This document shows positions 35,958 through 45,594 of a DNA stretch of 64,000 bases, in pieces. The position numbers and the translations under genes were made by a program. The DNA is taken from the NCBI GenBank assembly GCA_964440915.1, contig CAYTTV010000003.1, positions 34,550 to 98,549 on the forward strand, written 5' to 3'. Origin of the DNA: CAMPJM01 sp964440915. GTDB lineage: Bacteria; Bacteroidota; Bacteroidia; Cytophagales; Cyclobacteriaceae. Positions within the stretch are counted from its first letter, which is position 1; each line of letters begins with the position of its first letter. The notes under the pieces are model-generated. The model did no database searches. It was not told the origin of the DNA and saw only the letters and a list, made by a program, of their open reading frames with translations.

Positions 35958-37889
35958 CTAAAAAAGTTCCTGATCTTTCAATTGCTCTGGCTCAAGCATT
36001 TGCAATACTGCATCTGCTATTGATTGTGGGTCCATGCCCGTTTCTTGATGCAACTCTAATTGTTCTCCGTGTTCTATTACTTCATCAGGAATACCAATAC
36101 GTTTGACCGATGCCGAATAACCATTGTCTGCCATAAACTCCAATACGGCACTACCAAACCCTCCCATAATACAGCCATCTTCTACCGTAATGATTTTATT
36201 GAAATTTTTGAAAATATTGTGGAGCATTTTTTCATCCAAGGGCTTTACGAAACGCATGTCATAATGAGCCGGTTTTATGCCTTCTTTTTCTAATTGCTGG
36301 CAAGCTTCTACAGCATAGTTACCGATATGGCCAATCGTGAGGATCGCTACATTCTCCCCTTCCTGAATTACCCTTCCTGTTCCTACTTTTATTTCCTCCA
36401 TAGGGGTTTTCCAGTTGGGCAAAACCCCTTGTCCTCGCGGATAACGGATACAAAAGGCACCTTCTCTAGGAAGTTGTGCGGTGTACATCAAGTTTCGCAA
36501 CTCTGATTCGTCCATAGGGGCAGATACCACTATATTGGGGATGCACCGCATATAGGCCAGGTCATACGCACCATGGTGAGTAGGGCCATCCGCTCCTGCA
36601 TATCCGGCACGATCCAGGCAAAACACCACGTGCAAGTTCTGAATACACACATCGTGAATAACCTGATCATAGGCCCTTTGCATAAAGGTGGAATATATAT
36701 TGCAAAAGGGGACTTGGCCTTGTGTGGCTAGACCTGCTGAGAAAGTAACGGCATGTTGCTCCGCTATCCCCACATCAAATGCCCGTTCGGGCATTTCCTT
36801 CATCATGATGTTAAGTGAAGAGCCTGAAGGCATAGCAGGCGTTATGCCCATTATTTTAGGGTTTTCCTTTGCAAGCTCCACTAAGGTGTGACCAAAAACA
36901 TCTTGGTATTTAGGTGGCTGAGGAGTTTCATATACCTTTTTTCGGATTTCGCCTGTAAGCTTGTCAAACTTTCCTGGAGCATGCCACTTGGTCTGGTCTT
37001 TTTCTGCTGGTGCATATCCTTTGCCCTTTACAGTTACGCAGTGGAGTATTTTTGGGCCACTGATGTTCTTCAAGTCCTCCAGTACACTTACCAAATGATT
37101 GACATCATGCCCGTCTATGGGACCGAAATAGCGGAGGTTGAGGCTTTCAAAAAGATTGCTTTGTTTCAGAAAAAATGATTTCAGGCTACCATCAACTTTA
37201 GCAATGATTTCCTGCGCACTAGAGCCAAATTTACTGATCTTCCCTAGTGCCTTCCAAACCTCATCTTTCAGCTTATTATAAGTCTGGGAAGTTGTAATAT
37301 CGGTAAGATAGTCTTTCAAAGCCCCTACATTAGGATCGATAGACATGCAGTTGTCGTTCAATATGATCAACAGATTGGTATCAGAGACCCCTGCGTGATT
37401 CATGGCTTCAAAAGCCATGCCGCCCGTAAGCGCACCATCCCCAATCACGGCTATATGCTGACGGCTCGTATCTTTATTGTATCGGGAGGCTGCAGCCATA
37501 CCCAAAGCCGCAGAGATAGATGTGGAGGAGTGCCCTACACCGAATGCATCATAAGGACTTTCCTTTCTTTTGGGAAATCCGGATATGCCCTTGTGCATTC
37601 GATTGGTACCGAAGACATCCTTTCTGCCTGTGAGTATTTTATGGCCGTAAGCCTGGTGCCCAACATCCCAGATCAATTGATCGGTAGGCGTATTAAAAAC
37701 ATAATGTAGGGCTACAGTTAACTCTACAACCCCTAAACTGGCACCAAAATGGCCGCCATATACCGAAACAGAATCGATGATATATTGGCGAAGCTCTTGG
37801 GACAGTCGAACCAGTTGATCCTGACTGAGTTTTCTTAATTCATCTGGGGTGTCAATCCGGGATAATAAATCTCCAGGCTTAATAAGCAT
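35958..37889 (-). CDS. dxs: 1-deoxy-D-xylulose-5-phosphate synthase
   Basis: This 643-residue thiamine-diphosphate enzyme makes DXP from pyruvate and glyceraldehyde-3-phosphate, the first step of the MEP isoprenoid pathway. It shows GHSSTSISAALGMA near residue 117 and GDGALTGGMAFEAMNHAG with NDN about 28 residues later for ThDP-Mg binding. It also has FCLDRAGYAGADGPTHHG near 425 with the transketolase Glu region before it. The C-terminal domain ends ELHQETGMDP. Length is typical (about 620-650). It is divergent from scpA. Confidence 0.96.
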   Translation of the reverse strand: MLIKPGDLLSRIDTPDELRKLSQDQLVRLSQELRQYIIDSVSVYGGHFGASLGVVELTVALHYVFNTPTDQLIWDVGHQAYGHKILTGRKDVFGTNRMHKGISGFPKRKESPYDAFGVGHSSTSISAALGMAAASRYNKDTSRQHIAVIGDGALTGGMAFEAMNHAGVSDTNLLIILNDNCMSIDPNVGALKDYLTDITTSQTYNKLKDEVWKALGKISKFGSSAQEIIAKVDGSLKSFFLKQSNLFESLNLRYFGPIDGHDVNHLVSVLEDLKNISGPKILHCVTVKGKGYAPAEKDQTKWHAPGKFDKLTGEIRKKVYETPQPPKYQDVFGHTLVELAKENPKIMGITPAMPSGSSLNIMMKEMPERAFDVGIAEQHAVTFSAGLATQGQVPFCNIYSTFMQRAYDQVIHDVCIQNLHVVFCLDRAGYAGADGPTHHGAYDLAYMRCIPNIVVSAPMDESELRNLMYTAQLPREGAFCIRYPRGQGVLPNWKTPMEEIKVGTGRVIQEGENVAILTIGHIGNYAVEACQQLEKEGIKPAHYDMRFVKPLDEKMLHNIFKNFNKIITVEDGCIMGGFGSAVLEFMADNGYSASVKRIGIPDEVIEHGEQLELHQETGMDPQSIADAVLQMLEPEQLKDQELF

Positions 37890-38091
37890 CTTAATTGGTT
37901 TTAATCCTTCACGGTAACTTTCTGTGCACGTGAAAAGTTCTGTCGATTTTTTGCATCTTTATTTCTCGACAACGATTTTGCAACAATACAACACAATATA
38001 GACTATGAGTCTCTCATCTTTTCTGCAAAAGCGATAAAAACAAAAGTACATAAAATTTTATAATTGATATATTATTTAATTTTAAACTCTC

Positions 38092-38099
38092 TACCTTTG
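38092..38099 (+). promoter_or_regulatory. Candidate -7 promoter box of scpA
   Basis: TACCTTTG matches TAnnTTTG. The nearest upstream TTG is 25 bases away, outside the usual spacing. Transcription would start near 38105, 38 bases before the scpA start. Confidence 0.42.
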
Positions 38100-38142
38100 A
38101 AATCTAGAGAAATTAATCGATCTGGAAAAATATATCGTTGAT

Positions 38143-38892
38143 TTGAATTTCGAAATTAAGCTCCCACTATTTGAAGGTCCATTTGATCTGCTTCTGTTTT
38201 TTATAGAAAGAGATGAATTGGATATATATGATATTCCTATCTCCCAAATCACCAACGACTTCTTGGCGTATATTCAGCAATTGGAGAGCATGAATATAGA
38301 GGTGGCGAGCGAGTTCATTCTTGTAGCGGCTACCCTCATGCGCATAAAGGCCAAAATGTTGCTCCCTAGACCAGTGCTCAATGAGGAAGGGGAAGAAATA
38401 GACCCGAGAGAAGAACTTGTTCAGCATTTGCTAGAGTACAAAAAGTACAAGTCTGTTGTGGCGGAATTGATGGATATGGAAGCTTCTCGATTGGAAAAAG
38501 AACGTAGAGGCAATGTGGTAAAGGAAATCAAGGCACTGTCTGCGATCAGCAATGTGGAAGCCGAAATACAAGACATTGACCTGTACAAGCTTTTAAGGAT
38601 CTATCAAAAAGTGATTAAGCGCTATGAAGAAGAGCAAAACAAACCTTCCCACAGTGTGGTTCAATATCCATATACTATTGAGAAGCAAAAGGATTTTTTG
38701 TTGATGGAATTGCGTACGCACAAAAGGCTCTCCTTTGAGGTCATTATTGGTTATAATCCTCAAAAGATAGCCGTGGTATACAATTTTTTGGCCATACTTG
38801 AGCTGCTTCAAAACAGGCTAGTAACATTATACGGCGGGGATGATTTCAATAGTTTTTGGATAGAAGAATTGGAGGAAGCGATAATCAATTAA
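38143..38892 (+). CDS. scpA: Segregation and condensation protein A
   Basis: This 249-residue kleisin bridges the SMC heads in the condensin-like complex. The N-terminus has FEIKLPLFEGPFDLLLFFIE, a hallmark. The middle has MRIKAKMLLPRP and the C-terminus has a winged-helix-like region ending FLAILELLQNRLV. The start is a TTG at 38143; no ATG lies near, and the frame is open upstream past the promoter. ScpB is not adjacent. The next gene begins directly after its stop. Confidence 0.92.
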   Translation: MNFEIKLPLFEGPFDLLLFFIERDELDIYDIPISQITNDFLAYIQQLESMNIEVASEFILVAATLMRIKAKMLLPRPVLNEEGEEIDPREELVQHLLEYKKYKSVVAELMDMEASRLEKERRGNVVKEIKALSAISNVEAEIQDIDLYKLLRIYQKVIKRYEEEQNKPSHSVVQYPYTIEKQKDFLLMELRTHKRLSFEVIIGYNPQKIAVVYNFLAILELLQNRLVTLYGGDDFNSFWIEELEEAIIN

Positions 38893-39993
38893 ATGGATCT
38901 GGATTCTAAAAAAGTTTTCAAAACCCTAAACCCTAATAAGATTTGGATCCCCATAGGCATAGGGTTAGTGATTGTTTTTTATCTTTTTTATAGCGATCCT
39001 GACCTGACAACCGATAAATTAAAGCTGATTTTCGATGCTTCAATAGGTTCGGTATTACTGGCTTTGCTGGTCATTATCATACGAGACGGTGGTTATGTAT
39101 ATCGTATCCGCACCCTTACGGGCAAGCAGCTCACCTGGAAGAGCAGTATATACGTCATCATACTTTGGGAGTTTGCCTCTGCAGTCACTCCATCCGTAGT
39201 TGGTGGTACTGCCGTGGCTGTCTTTATTCTGAACAAAGAAGGCATTACATTAGGGAAAAGCATGGCTTATGCTATGCTGACCGCTATTCTAGACAATTTG
39301 TTTTTTGTTATAGCTGCTCCTTTGGTAATGCTGATGGTTCAAGGGGATATTTTTCCTAATCAGGTCTCTATCGAGAGTTATCTTGGTAGCAGTTTGCAAT
39401 ATTTATTTGTTATCAGCTATTTGCTTATTGCCACTTATACCTTTGCCATGTCGTTTGCTCTTTTCTATAGGCCTAGGGCATTCAAATGGTTCTTGCTGAA
39501 AATGACTTCTATCAAGTTTTTAAAAAGGTGGAAAAACAAGGCAAATGAACACGGCGAGGAAATAATACAAGCTTCTTACCAGCTCAAGGGCAAAGGGCTG
39601 CCCTTTTGGATGAAAATATCCTTAGCGACAATATTGGTGTGGTGTGCCCGATACTTTATGCTCAACTGCCTCGTCACAGCTTTTGCAGATGTGAGCATTA
39701 TAGAACACATCACCATATTCTCACGTCAGATCATTATGTGGATCGTAATGCTTATTTCTCCTACTCCCGGCAGTAGCGGAACTGCTGAGTTTTTCTTCTC
39801 TCAATTCTTCAATGAATTTCTAGGGGATTATACATTTGTGACCAATATTTCTTGGCGGATGCTCACCTATTATCCTTACTTGTTGTTGGGTGCGATCTTT
39901 TTGCCAAGATGGATCAGAAGGGTATTCTTTCAAAATAAGGAAGGAAAGGTGGGCAAGGAAAGCAAAAGCGATACACAGGGAGAAGCCCTTTAG
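38893..39993 (+). CDS. Flippase-like / UPF0104 membrane protein (LPG-synthase TM family)
   Basis: This 366-residue protein has about eight helices. Conserved motifs are the SAVTPSVVGGTAVAVFIL region near residue 96 and SPTPGSSGTAEFFFS near 292. The family includes the membrane part of lysylphosphatidylglycerol synthase and YbhN-type proteins, which flip or transfer lipids. The substrate is unknown. The ATG starts immediately after the scpA stop, so translation is probably linked. Confidence 0.88.
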   Translation: MDLDSKKVFKTLNPNKIWIPIGIGLVIVFYLFYSDPDLTTDKLKLIFDASIGSVLLALLVIIIRDGGYVYRIRTLTGKQLTWKSSIYVIILWEFASAVTPSVVGGTAVAVFILNKEGITLGKSMAYAMLTAILDNLFFVIAAPLVMLMVQGDIFPNQVSIESYLGSSLQYLFVISYLLIATYTFAMSFALFYRPRAFKWFLLKMTSIKFLKRWKNKANEHGEEIIQASYQLKGKGLPFWMKISLATILVWCARYFMLNCLVTAFADVSIIEHITIFSRQIIMWIVMLISPTPGSSGTAEFFFSQFFNEFLGDYTFVTNISWRMLTYYPYLLLGAIFLPRWIRRVFFQNKEGKVGKESKSDTQGEAL

Positions 39994-40038
39994 GTTTGGC
40001 CTATAAATTTTGGCTCACCCTGTGCAGCATGATGGAAA

Positions 40039-40458
40039 TTAAAACTTTTCTAAAGAAGAAAAGAAGAAGTTGCCTTCTATTGCAGCATTTTCATCTGAGT
40101 CAGAACCATGTACGGCATTGGCTTCTATCGATTTGGCAAACAGCTTTCTGATAGTACCTTCGGCAGCTTCTGCAGGGTTGGTCGCTCCAATAAGTTTACG
40201 GAAGTCTGTAACGGCATTTTCTTTGGTAAGGATCATGGCCACAATGGGGCCTGATGACATGTACGTGCAAAGCTCACCGTAAAAAGGCCTTTCTTTGTGA
40301 ACGGCGTAAAAATCCCCTGCCGTTTCTTTGCTGAGTTTTGTCAGTTTCATGGCATTGATAGTGAAACCTGCCTCTTGAATCATTTTTGTAATCGCACCAA
40401 TATGCCCATCTGCTACGGCATCAGGCTTGATCATGGTAAAAGTTTTGTTAGTAGCCAT
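40039..40458 (-). CDS. ndk: Nucleoside diphosphate kinase
   Basis: This 139-residue enzyme equilibrates NTP and NDP pools through a phosphohistidine. It has MIKPDAV near residue 9, GPIVAMIL near 70 and the active His in NAVHGSDSDENAAIE near 118. Length is typical. It is convergent with the flippase-like gene, 45 bp from its stop. A -7-like box TATTTTTG is read on the minus strand at 40570-40577. Confidence 0.97.
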   Translation of the reverse strand: MATNKTFTMIKPDAVADGHIGAITKMIQEAGFTINAMKLTKLSKETAGDFYAVHKERPFYGELCTYMSSGPIVAMILTKENAVTDFRKLIGATNPAEAAEGTIRKLFAKSIEANAVHGSDSDENAAIEGNFFFSSLEKF

Positions 40459-40805
40459 TTATTCTTAATTGTTGTTGATAATACATTTTTGTAACGTCAG
40501 CGCTTATATATTAAGTCGCATTCTAAGAAGCTGCCTTTTCTATGGCAGAGGTATTCGCTATTGAGGGGGCAAAAATAGTTTAAATAACTTTAATCATTGA
40601 AAAAATATGATAAATAAATGAATTTGAAAATGAAGAGAGGATATTGCAAATGAAACGAAGGTTGCGATGATTTCGGCTTAGCTTCCTTTTTACGAATAAT
40701 TATAAGCCCCTTATATTTTAAAGGGGCCTAGGATACAATCATTATGAAGCTTGTGTTTAGACATTTCAGATAATCAAAATGCCTGGCTTTGACATAGGCT
40801 TTCCT
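40459..40805. other. 347-bp intergenic region between ndk and the carbonic anhydrase gene
   Basis: No gene is seen. It holds the ndk leader, which includes a small CTGCC/GGCAG hairpin near 40534-40551, and the candidate -7 box at 40570-40577 on the minus strand. A GC-rich hairpin GCCCCTT/AAGGGGC at 40706-40727 lies downstream of the carbonic anhydrase stop and may terminate it. Confidence 0.4.
40706..40727 (-). terminator. Possible terminator of the carbonic anhydrase gene
   Basis: A 7-bp inverted repeat GCCCCTT/AAGGGGC with an AT-rich loop sits 79 bp after the stop at 40806 on the minus strand. It is followed there by TTATAATTATT, a weak T-rich tract. Confidence 0.4.
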
Positions 40806-41468
40806 TTATTCTTCGTTTCCGTACATCGAAGAACCGTTAGACAGATTATATATTTTCTGAATGTCCTTAAGAGTAGCCACAAAATCTATTTCAAGGTCTT
40901 TTAAGAGCCCACAGGATAAGTCGAAAACCCAACCATGCACAATGGGATATTTGTTTTTATTGTAGGATTGTTGAACGGCTGCCGTCTTAATAATATTGAT
41001 GCATTGTTCCTGCACGTTTAGTTCAACCAGGCGTTTGTATCTTTTTTCCTCATCGGTAATGGAGAAAAGCTCTTCTTTATGCAGTCTGAAAACATCCCGA
41101 ATGTTTCTGAGCCAAGGGTTCAAAATGCCCATATCTTCACTGATCATTGCCGCCTTTACGCCGCCGCAGTTATAATGCCCACAAACTACGATATGCTTCA
41201 CATAGAGATTTCGTACTGCATAGTTGATTACAGACATTACATTAAGGTCTGTATTCACAACGAGGTTACCTACATTGCGATGCACGAAAACTTCTCCTGG
41301 CTCTAACCCCATAATTTCATTGGCAGGGGCACGGCTATCGGAGCAACCTATATACAAAAAATCAGGTTTTTGGTCCCGGGCGAGTTTGTTAAAGTAATCT
41401 TTGTCTTTGCTCGTTTTAGAAGCCACCCATGCCCTGTTGTTTTCAAATACTTCTTCATATGTTGTCAT
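40806..41468 (-). CDS. Beta-class carbonic anhydrase
   Basis: This zinc enzyme interconverts CO2 and bicarbonate. Zinc ligands are the Cys and Asp in IGCSDSRAP and the His/Cys pair in CGHYNCGG. VFVHRNVGNLV also matches the family. The frame is open upstream to 41567, but that would run into the neighbouring gene; Met at 41468 (MTTYEEVFENNR) is the sensible start, giving 220 residues, a normal length. Bicarbonate supply for carboxylases is the usual role. Confidence 0.93.
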   Translation of the reverse strand: MTTYEEVFENNRAWVASKTSKDKDYFNKLARDQKPDFLYIGCSDSRAPANEIMGLEPGEVFVHRNVGNLVVNTDLNVMSVINYAVRNLYVKHIVVCGHYNCGGVKAAMISEDMGILNPWLRNIRDVFRLHKEELFSITDEEKRYKRLVELNVQEQCINIIKTAAVQQSYNKNKYPIVHGWVFDLSCGLLKDLEIDFVATLKDIQKIYNLSNGSSMYGNEE

Positions 41469-41556
41469 GAAGGCAAATGTAGTATATAAAATATTTTTTG
41501 ACGTAAGTAACCGTAAAAAAGTAATCAAATTACCGAACGACCTAGAGGTTTTACGT

Positions 41557-42246
41557 TCACTGATCACGCAACCGAAATGTATGCAAGTGCTTTACCCGGT
41601 ACTTTCTCTGGTACCAATCGCCATAGACGAGTTCTATCTCTTTTACTTTAAAAGTTCCCAAAGGATAATTTTTGTACTTCAAAAGTTCGGATATAAAGGA
41701 TGATTTGTTTTGGAGAGGGGTCCTAAAGCGCACAACTGTGCTGTGGGCGGTTTCTAGTAAATAGCGCTCGTCAAGAGATTGCTGAAGGTTAGATCGGCTA
41801 AACTTCTTCCTGAGGATGGTTCTTAGCCTGTTGAGCTGATCGTCTAGAGGAAAGCCTTGTACGAGAATGCAGCCACTGGAAGCAGTTATTCCCCTAAGCT
41901 CAATTTCAAAGCTTGCCAAATCTTTTAGGGCTTCTTGGATCAAGGTAATATAATCGTTTACCCTTATTGAATTTAGCTGAAAACCTGCATAACATGAAAT
42001 GACAGAAAGGACGGTAACATGGATGTCGGTATCGGGATAATAATATTGTGTGGGGTCTATGGCACGCAATGAATTGATTAGTTGCCTTATCTTCTCCTTT
42101 GCTGCAGCGTCGGGTCTAAGCAATAATGTGAGGCCCATCCTATTATCAGATGTGCTGTCTATCATCATGTCATACTCAAACTCGCCTTGCTGAAACTTGC
42201 TCAACGATGCTTCCCACAACTTCGAATAATGCTTCTCTAAATCCAT
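41557..42246 (-). CDS. 2H phosphoesterase-superfamily protein
   Basis: This 229-residue protein contains two HxT/HxS motifs: DIHVTVLS near residue 75 and TAHSTVVRF near 165. The pair defines the 2H fold (2'-5' RNA ligase and cyclic phosphodiesterase relatives). The spacing and overall length fit. Activity on RNA ends or nucleotide cyclic phosphates is plausible but not provable here. It lies 88 bp upstream of the carbonic anhydrase on the same strand. Confidence 0.78.
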   Translation of the reverse strand: MDLEKHYSKLWEASLSKFQQGEFEYDMMIDSTSDNRMGLTLLLRPDAAAKEKIRQLINSLRAIDPTQYYYPDTDIHVTVLSVISCYAGFQLNSIRVNDYITLIQEALKDLASFEIELRGITASSGCILVQGFPLDDQLNRLRTILRKKFSRSNLQQSLDERYLLETAHSTVVRFRTPLQNKSSFISELLKYKNYPLGTFKVKEIELVYGDWYQRKYRVKHLHTFRLRDQ

Positions 42247-42578
42247 ATTGTAAATTCATTTCCTCTAAGATATAGGATGAGGCCATAAAAAACTTTTTAT
42301 ACGATGTCGATTTAACCTCATCGTCTTTTCAAGTGCAGTCTAATATATAGGGCCGCGTATTGGGTTTCTTTTGCAATTCTTTAAATTCAAATTTTGATAT
42401 ATAAAGCAATTGTCGCTTGAGTAGTTTAAATTGAGCACTGAAACACCGTGACGGTAAACTTAAATTGATTAATTGAAGTCTATGCAGAACCTCAACTTAT
42501 GTCTTGTGGAGAAAGCTTTAGGAGCTTATAAACCATTAAATGGCAGAGAGTTCTTCTAGCGCATAAAGAAAAGATATT
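42247..42578. other. 332-bp intergenic region between 2H phosphoesterase and M1 peptidase genes
   Basis: This is a divergent promoter region that is AT-rich. No gene, clear hairpin or convincing TAnnTTTG box with a spaced TTG was found. Confidence 0.3.
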
Positions 42579-44477
42579 ATGAAAATTCTTAAAGTTCTTC
42601 AAGGCGGTATTTGCCTTGCTTTATTAGTGTTAATGATTAGCTGCAACGGAAGCAGTAAAACTGAGGAGAAAATGAAAAAGATGAATGATACAAAAGCCGT
42701 AGACCCACATTCTTATGCCGAGCCAAATATGGCAGTAGTGACCCATTTGAATTGGGTGGCTTCAGTAGATTTTGACAATAAGGTAATAGAAGGTGTTGCG
42801 CATCTTAGCATCGAAACAAAGGAAAATGCAGAGGAACTGGTGCTAGACAACAAAGGGCTGCACATAACAAAAGTGACACTTGGAGAGGATGAAGGGCTTA
42901 CAGAATTTGAGATAGGACCTAGTGATCCATCTTTAGGGAGCCCGATCAAAATAAAGATTGGTGAGGATACCAAGCTAGTCAATGTCCATTATAAGACTGA
43001 TCCTAGTGCCGAGGCCTTACAGTGGCTTGGTCCTGAGCAAACCTCGGGAGGTAGATCGCCATTTTTGTTTACCCAGTCTCAGGCTATTCTGGCAAGAAGC
43101 TGGGTCCCTATCCAAGACTCTCCTGGAATCAGGTTTACTTATGAGGCTACGGTTACCGTGCCCGCAGCTCTCTTGGCACTCATGAGCGCAGAAAATCCTC
43201 AAGAAAAAAATGAGGATGGAGTATATCATTTCAAGATGAGCAAACCCATACCGGCATATTTATTGGCATTGGCTGTTGGCGACTTAACTTTTGAGGCTAT
43301 AGATGAAAGAACGGGAGTATATGCAGAGCCAGACATGATTGAGAAAGCGGCTTATGAGTTTGCGGAAACTGGTAAAATGCTTGAAGCATCAGAAGAACTC
43401 TATGGACCTTACCAATGGGAACGTTACGATTTGTTGGTGTTGCCCCCTAGTTTCCCTTTCGGTGGAATGGAAAACCCTCGACTCACATTTGCTACACCAA
43501 CGATCTTGGCTGGAGACCGCTCTCTCACGTCTTTGGTAGCGCATGAAATGGCGCATTCATGGTCTGGGAACTTAGTGACCAATGCAACTTGGAACGACTT
43601 CTGGCTCAACGAAGGGTTTACAGTATATTTTGAAAATCGAATTATGGAAGCCATATATGGGCGATCATATGCCGAAATGCTTGCCAACTTATCGCTGCAA
43701 GACCTTAAAAAAGAAATAAAAGACTTGAATGATAAAGGTCAGTCGGCAGATACAAAGCTCAAGTTGGAGCTGAAGGGTAGAGATCCTGATGATGGCATGA
43801 CCAGTATTGCCTACGACAAAGGCTGCTTCTTCTTGCTTACCTTGGAAGAGAAAGTAGGAAGACAAACTTTTGATGCTTTTTTGAGGAAGTACTTTGAAGA
43901 CAATGCCTTTAAGAGCATGGATACAGAAAGCTTTATCCAATATGCAAATGAGCATCTTTTCAGAGCCAATAATATTCCAGTCGATAGCAGTCTGTACAAT
44001 CAATGGATATATGGCGAGGGCTTGCCAGAAACTATGCCTGAGATTAGATCAGATAGGTTTTTGAAAGTTGACAGTGCTGCCAAACTATGGTTGTCAGGTA
44101 CCTCGGCCAAAGCCTTGGACACCAAAGATTGGTCTACTCACGAGTGGCTCCACTTTATACAGCAATTGCCCGACAGCATGAGTAATCAACAAATGAAGGA
44201 ACTCGACAATGCTTTTGGCTTTACCCAATCTGGTAATGCCGAGATACTTACAGTTTGGTTTGTCCATGCCATTCGCAACGGATATACACCTGCTTATGGC
44301 CCCTTGGAAAACTTTTTAATAGAAGTAGGAAGAAGAAAGTTCCTTATGCCATTATATGGTGAATTGGTGAAAACTGAAAGCGGCAAGACTATGGCTGAAA
44401 AGATATATGAAAAAGCCCGACCTAACTATCATTTTGTTTCGGCAAACTCAATAGACAATTTGCTCGGGCAAGATTAG
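42579..44477 (+). CDS. M1-family metallopeptidase (LTA4-hydrolase/aminopeptidase-like), lipoprotein
   Basis: This 632-residue zinc aminopeptidase has an N-terminal signal with lipobox MISC near residue 22, so it is membrane-anchored and faces the envelope. It has the substrate-binding GGMENPRLTF near residue 296 and the zinc motif HEMAHSWSGN near 321 with the third ligand Glu in WLNEGF about 19 residues later. A C-terminal helical domain of the leukotriene A4 hydrolase type follows. It should remove N-terminal residues from peptides. Confidence 0.93.
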   Translation: MKILKVLQGGICLALLVLMISCNGSSKTEEKMKKMNDTKAVDPHSYAEPNMAVVTHLNWVASVDFDNKVIEGVAHLSIETKENAEELVLDNKGLHITKVTLGEDEGLTEFEIGPSDPSLGSPIKIKIGEDTKLVNVHYKTDPSAEALQWLGPEQTSGGRSPFLFTQSQAILARSWVPIQDSPGIRFTYEATVTVPAALLALMSAENPQEKNEDGVYHFKMSKPIPAYLLALAVGDLTFEAIDERTGVYAEPDMIEKAAYEFAETGKMLEASEELYGPYQWERYDLLVLPPSFPFGGMENPRLTFATPTILAGDRSLTSLVAHEMAHSWSGNLVTNATWNDFWLNEGFTVYFENRIMEAIYGRSYAEMLANLSLQDLKKEIKDLNDKGQSADTKLKLELKGRDPDDGMTSIAYDKGCFFLLTLEEKVGRQTFDAFLRKYFEDNAFKSMDTESFIQYANEHLFRANNIPVDSSLYNQWIYGEGLPETMPEIRSDRFLKVDSAAKLWLSGTSAKALDTKDWSTHEWLHFIQQLPDSMSNQQMKELDNAFGFTQSGNAEILTVWFVHAIRNGYTPAYGPLENFLIEVGRRKFLMPLYGELVKTESGKTMAEKIYEKARPNYHFVSANSIDNLLGQD

Positions 44478-44546
44478 TGCAGAGTAAACGATATTCATCC
44501 GGGTGCACCTTGAAGCATGTCATTTTCTAAGTAAGATTGAAAATGT

Positions 44547-45515
44547 ATGAAAAACGAAACTGTCAAAAAGTTTGATCGCATTGTATCCATATTGATTCAG
44601 CTACAATCTAAGCGGATAGTGAAAGCGCAAGAGCTGTCGGATCGATTTGAGGTGAGTCTCCGGACCATCTACCGCGACATAAGGACACTGGAGGCTTCTG
44701 GTGTGCCCATATACAGTGAGGCCGGAACAGGCTACTCTTTAATGGATGGATACCGTATTCCACCGGTAATGTTCACGCAAGAAGAGGCTGCCAGTTTTGT
44801 GGCAGCCGAGAAGCTCATGCAGAAGTTCACAGATAGCCTTATGCAACAGCACTTCTCTTCCGCTATGTATAAACTTCGGGCGGTTTTAAGAGCTAGAGAC
44901 AAAGATTGGGTCTCAAATATTGAAACCCAAGTGATCATGCAGCCGATGTCCAAAAGGTTTAATGAGAATGTTCCTGATGCGTTGGCTGCACTTTTTGAGA
45001 GTATTGCTAGGAAAACCAAGCTGCATATATGCTATAAAGCGCTGAATGGAAACGAAGAAACATCAAGAACACTTGAGCCAGTAGGGGTTTTCCATCAGAG
45101 TAATTTCTGGTATGTAATTGCTTACTGCTATCTCAGGAAAGATTATAGACAGTTCAGGGTAGATCGCATAAGAAATATAAATCGCACGGATTTAGGCTTT
45201 GAATTGAAACATGAGCCTGTGGATTTTTATCTAAAGGAGAAAGAAGAAAAGCCGAAAACGCTGGTAAAGATTCAAGTCGATAAGGATGTTGCCCCGTACT
45301 TACATTGGGAGAGAAACCACTATGGCTTTGTAAAGGAGGAATCTAATGGAGATAAAGTCCTAATGACTTTTGAAGTGACAGATATAAAAATTGGGTTTCC
45401 GCGATGGTTCATGATGTTTGCCGATAAGGCGATAATACTAGAGCCCCAAGAATTAAAAACAACCGTTCAGGAATTAATTCATGCCTGCATGAAAAACCTC
45501 CATGCACGGCATTAA
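44547..45515 (+). CDS. YafY-type transcriptional regulator (HTH and WYL)
   Basis: This 322-residue protein has an N-terminal helix-turn-helix (about 10-65, with VSLRTIYRDIRTLEASGVPI) and a WYL ligand-binding domain (about 145-235, with FWYVIAYC and QFRVDRIRNI). A C-terminal WCX-like extension follows. Such regulators sense nucleotide-like or other small ligands. The convergent neighbour is a DinB-family gene, a pairing seen often with YafY regulators, so it may regulate that gene. Confidence 0.9.
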   Translation: MKNETVKKFDRIVSILIQLQSKRIVKAQELSDRFEVSLRTIYRDIRTLEASGVPIYSEAGTGYSLMDGYRIPPVMFTQEEAASFVAAEKLMQKFTDSLMQQHFSSAMYKLRAVLRARDKDWVSNIETQVIMQPMSKRFNENVPDALAALFESIARKTKLHICYKALNGNEETSRTLEPVGVFHQSNFWYVIAYCYLRKDYRQFRVDRIRNINRTDLGFELKHEPVDFYLKEKEEKPKTLVKIQVDKDVAPYLHWERNHYGFVKEESNGDKVLMTFEVTDIKIGFPRWFMMFADKAIILEPQELKTTVQELIHACMKNLHARH

Positions 45516-45552
45516 AAATGTCGCTTAGCAGGAAGCTTCTTGCTAAGCGACA
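45511..45552 (-). terminator. Intrinsic terminator of the DinB gene
   Basis: A 12-bp perfect inverted repeat TGTCGCTTAGCA / TGCTAAGCGACA is followed on the minus strand by TTTTTAAT. It lies 43 bp after the DinB stop and abuts the stop codon of the WYL regulator gene. Confidence 0.8.
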
Positions 45553-45594
45553 ATGCTATAAACTATCGGGGTCACCGCTGCAATAGGCTTTGTT

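Noticed and set aside
41469..41567. 33-codon N-terminal extension of the carbonic anhydrase
   Set aside because: It reaches into the neighbouring 2H gene, and the family start matches Met at 41468.
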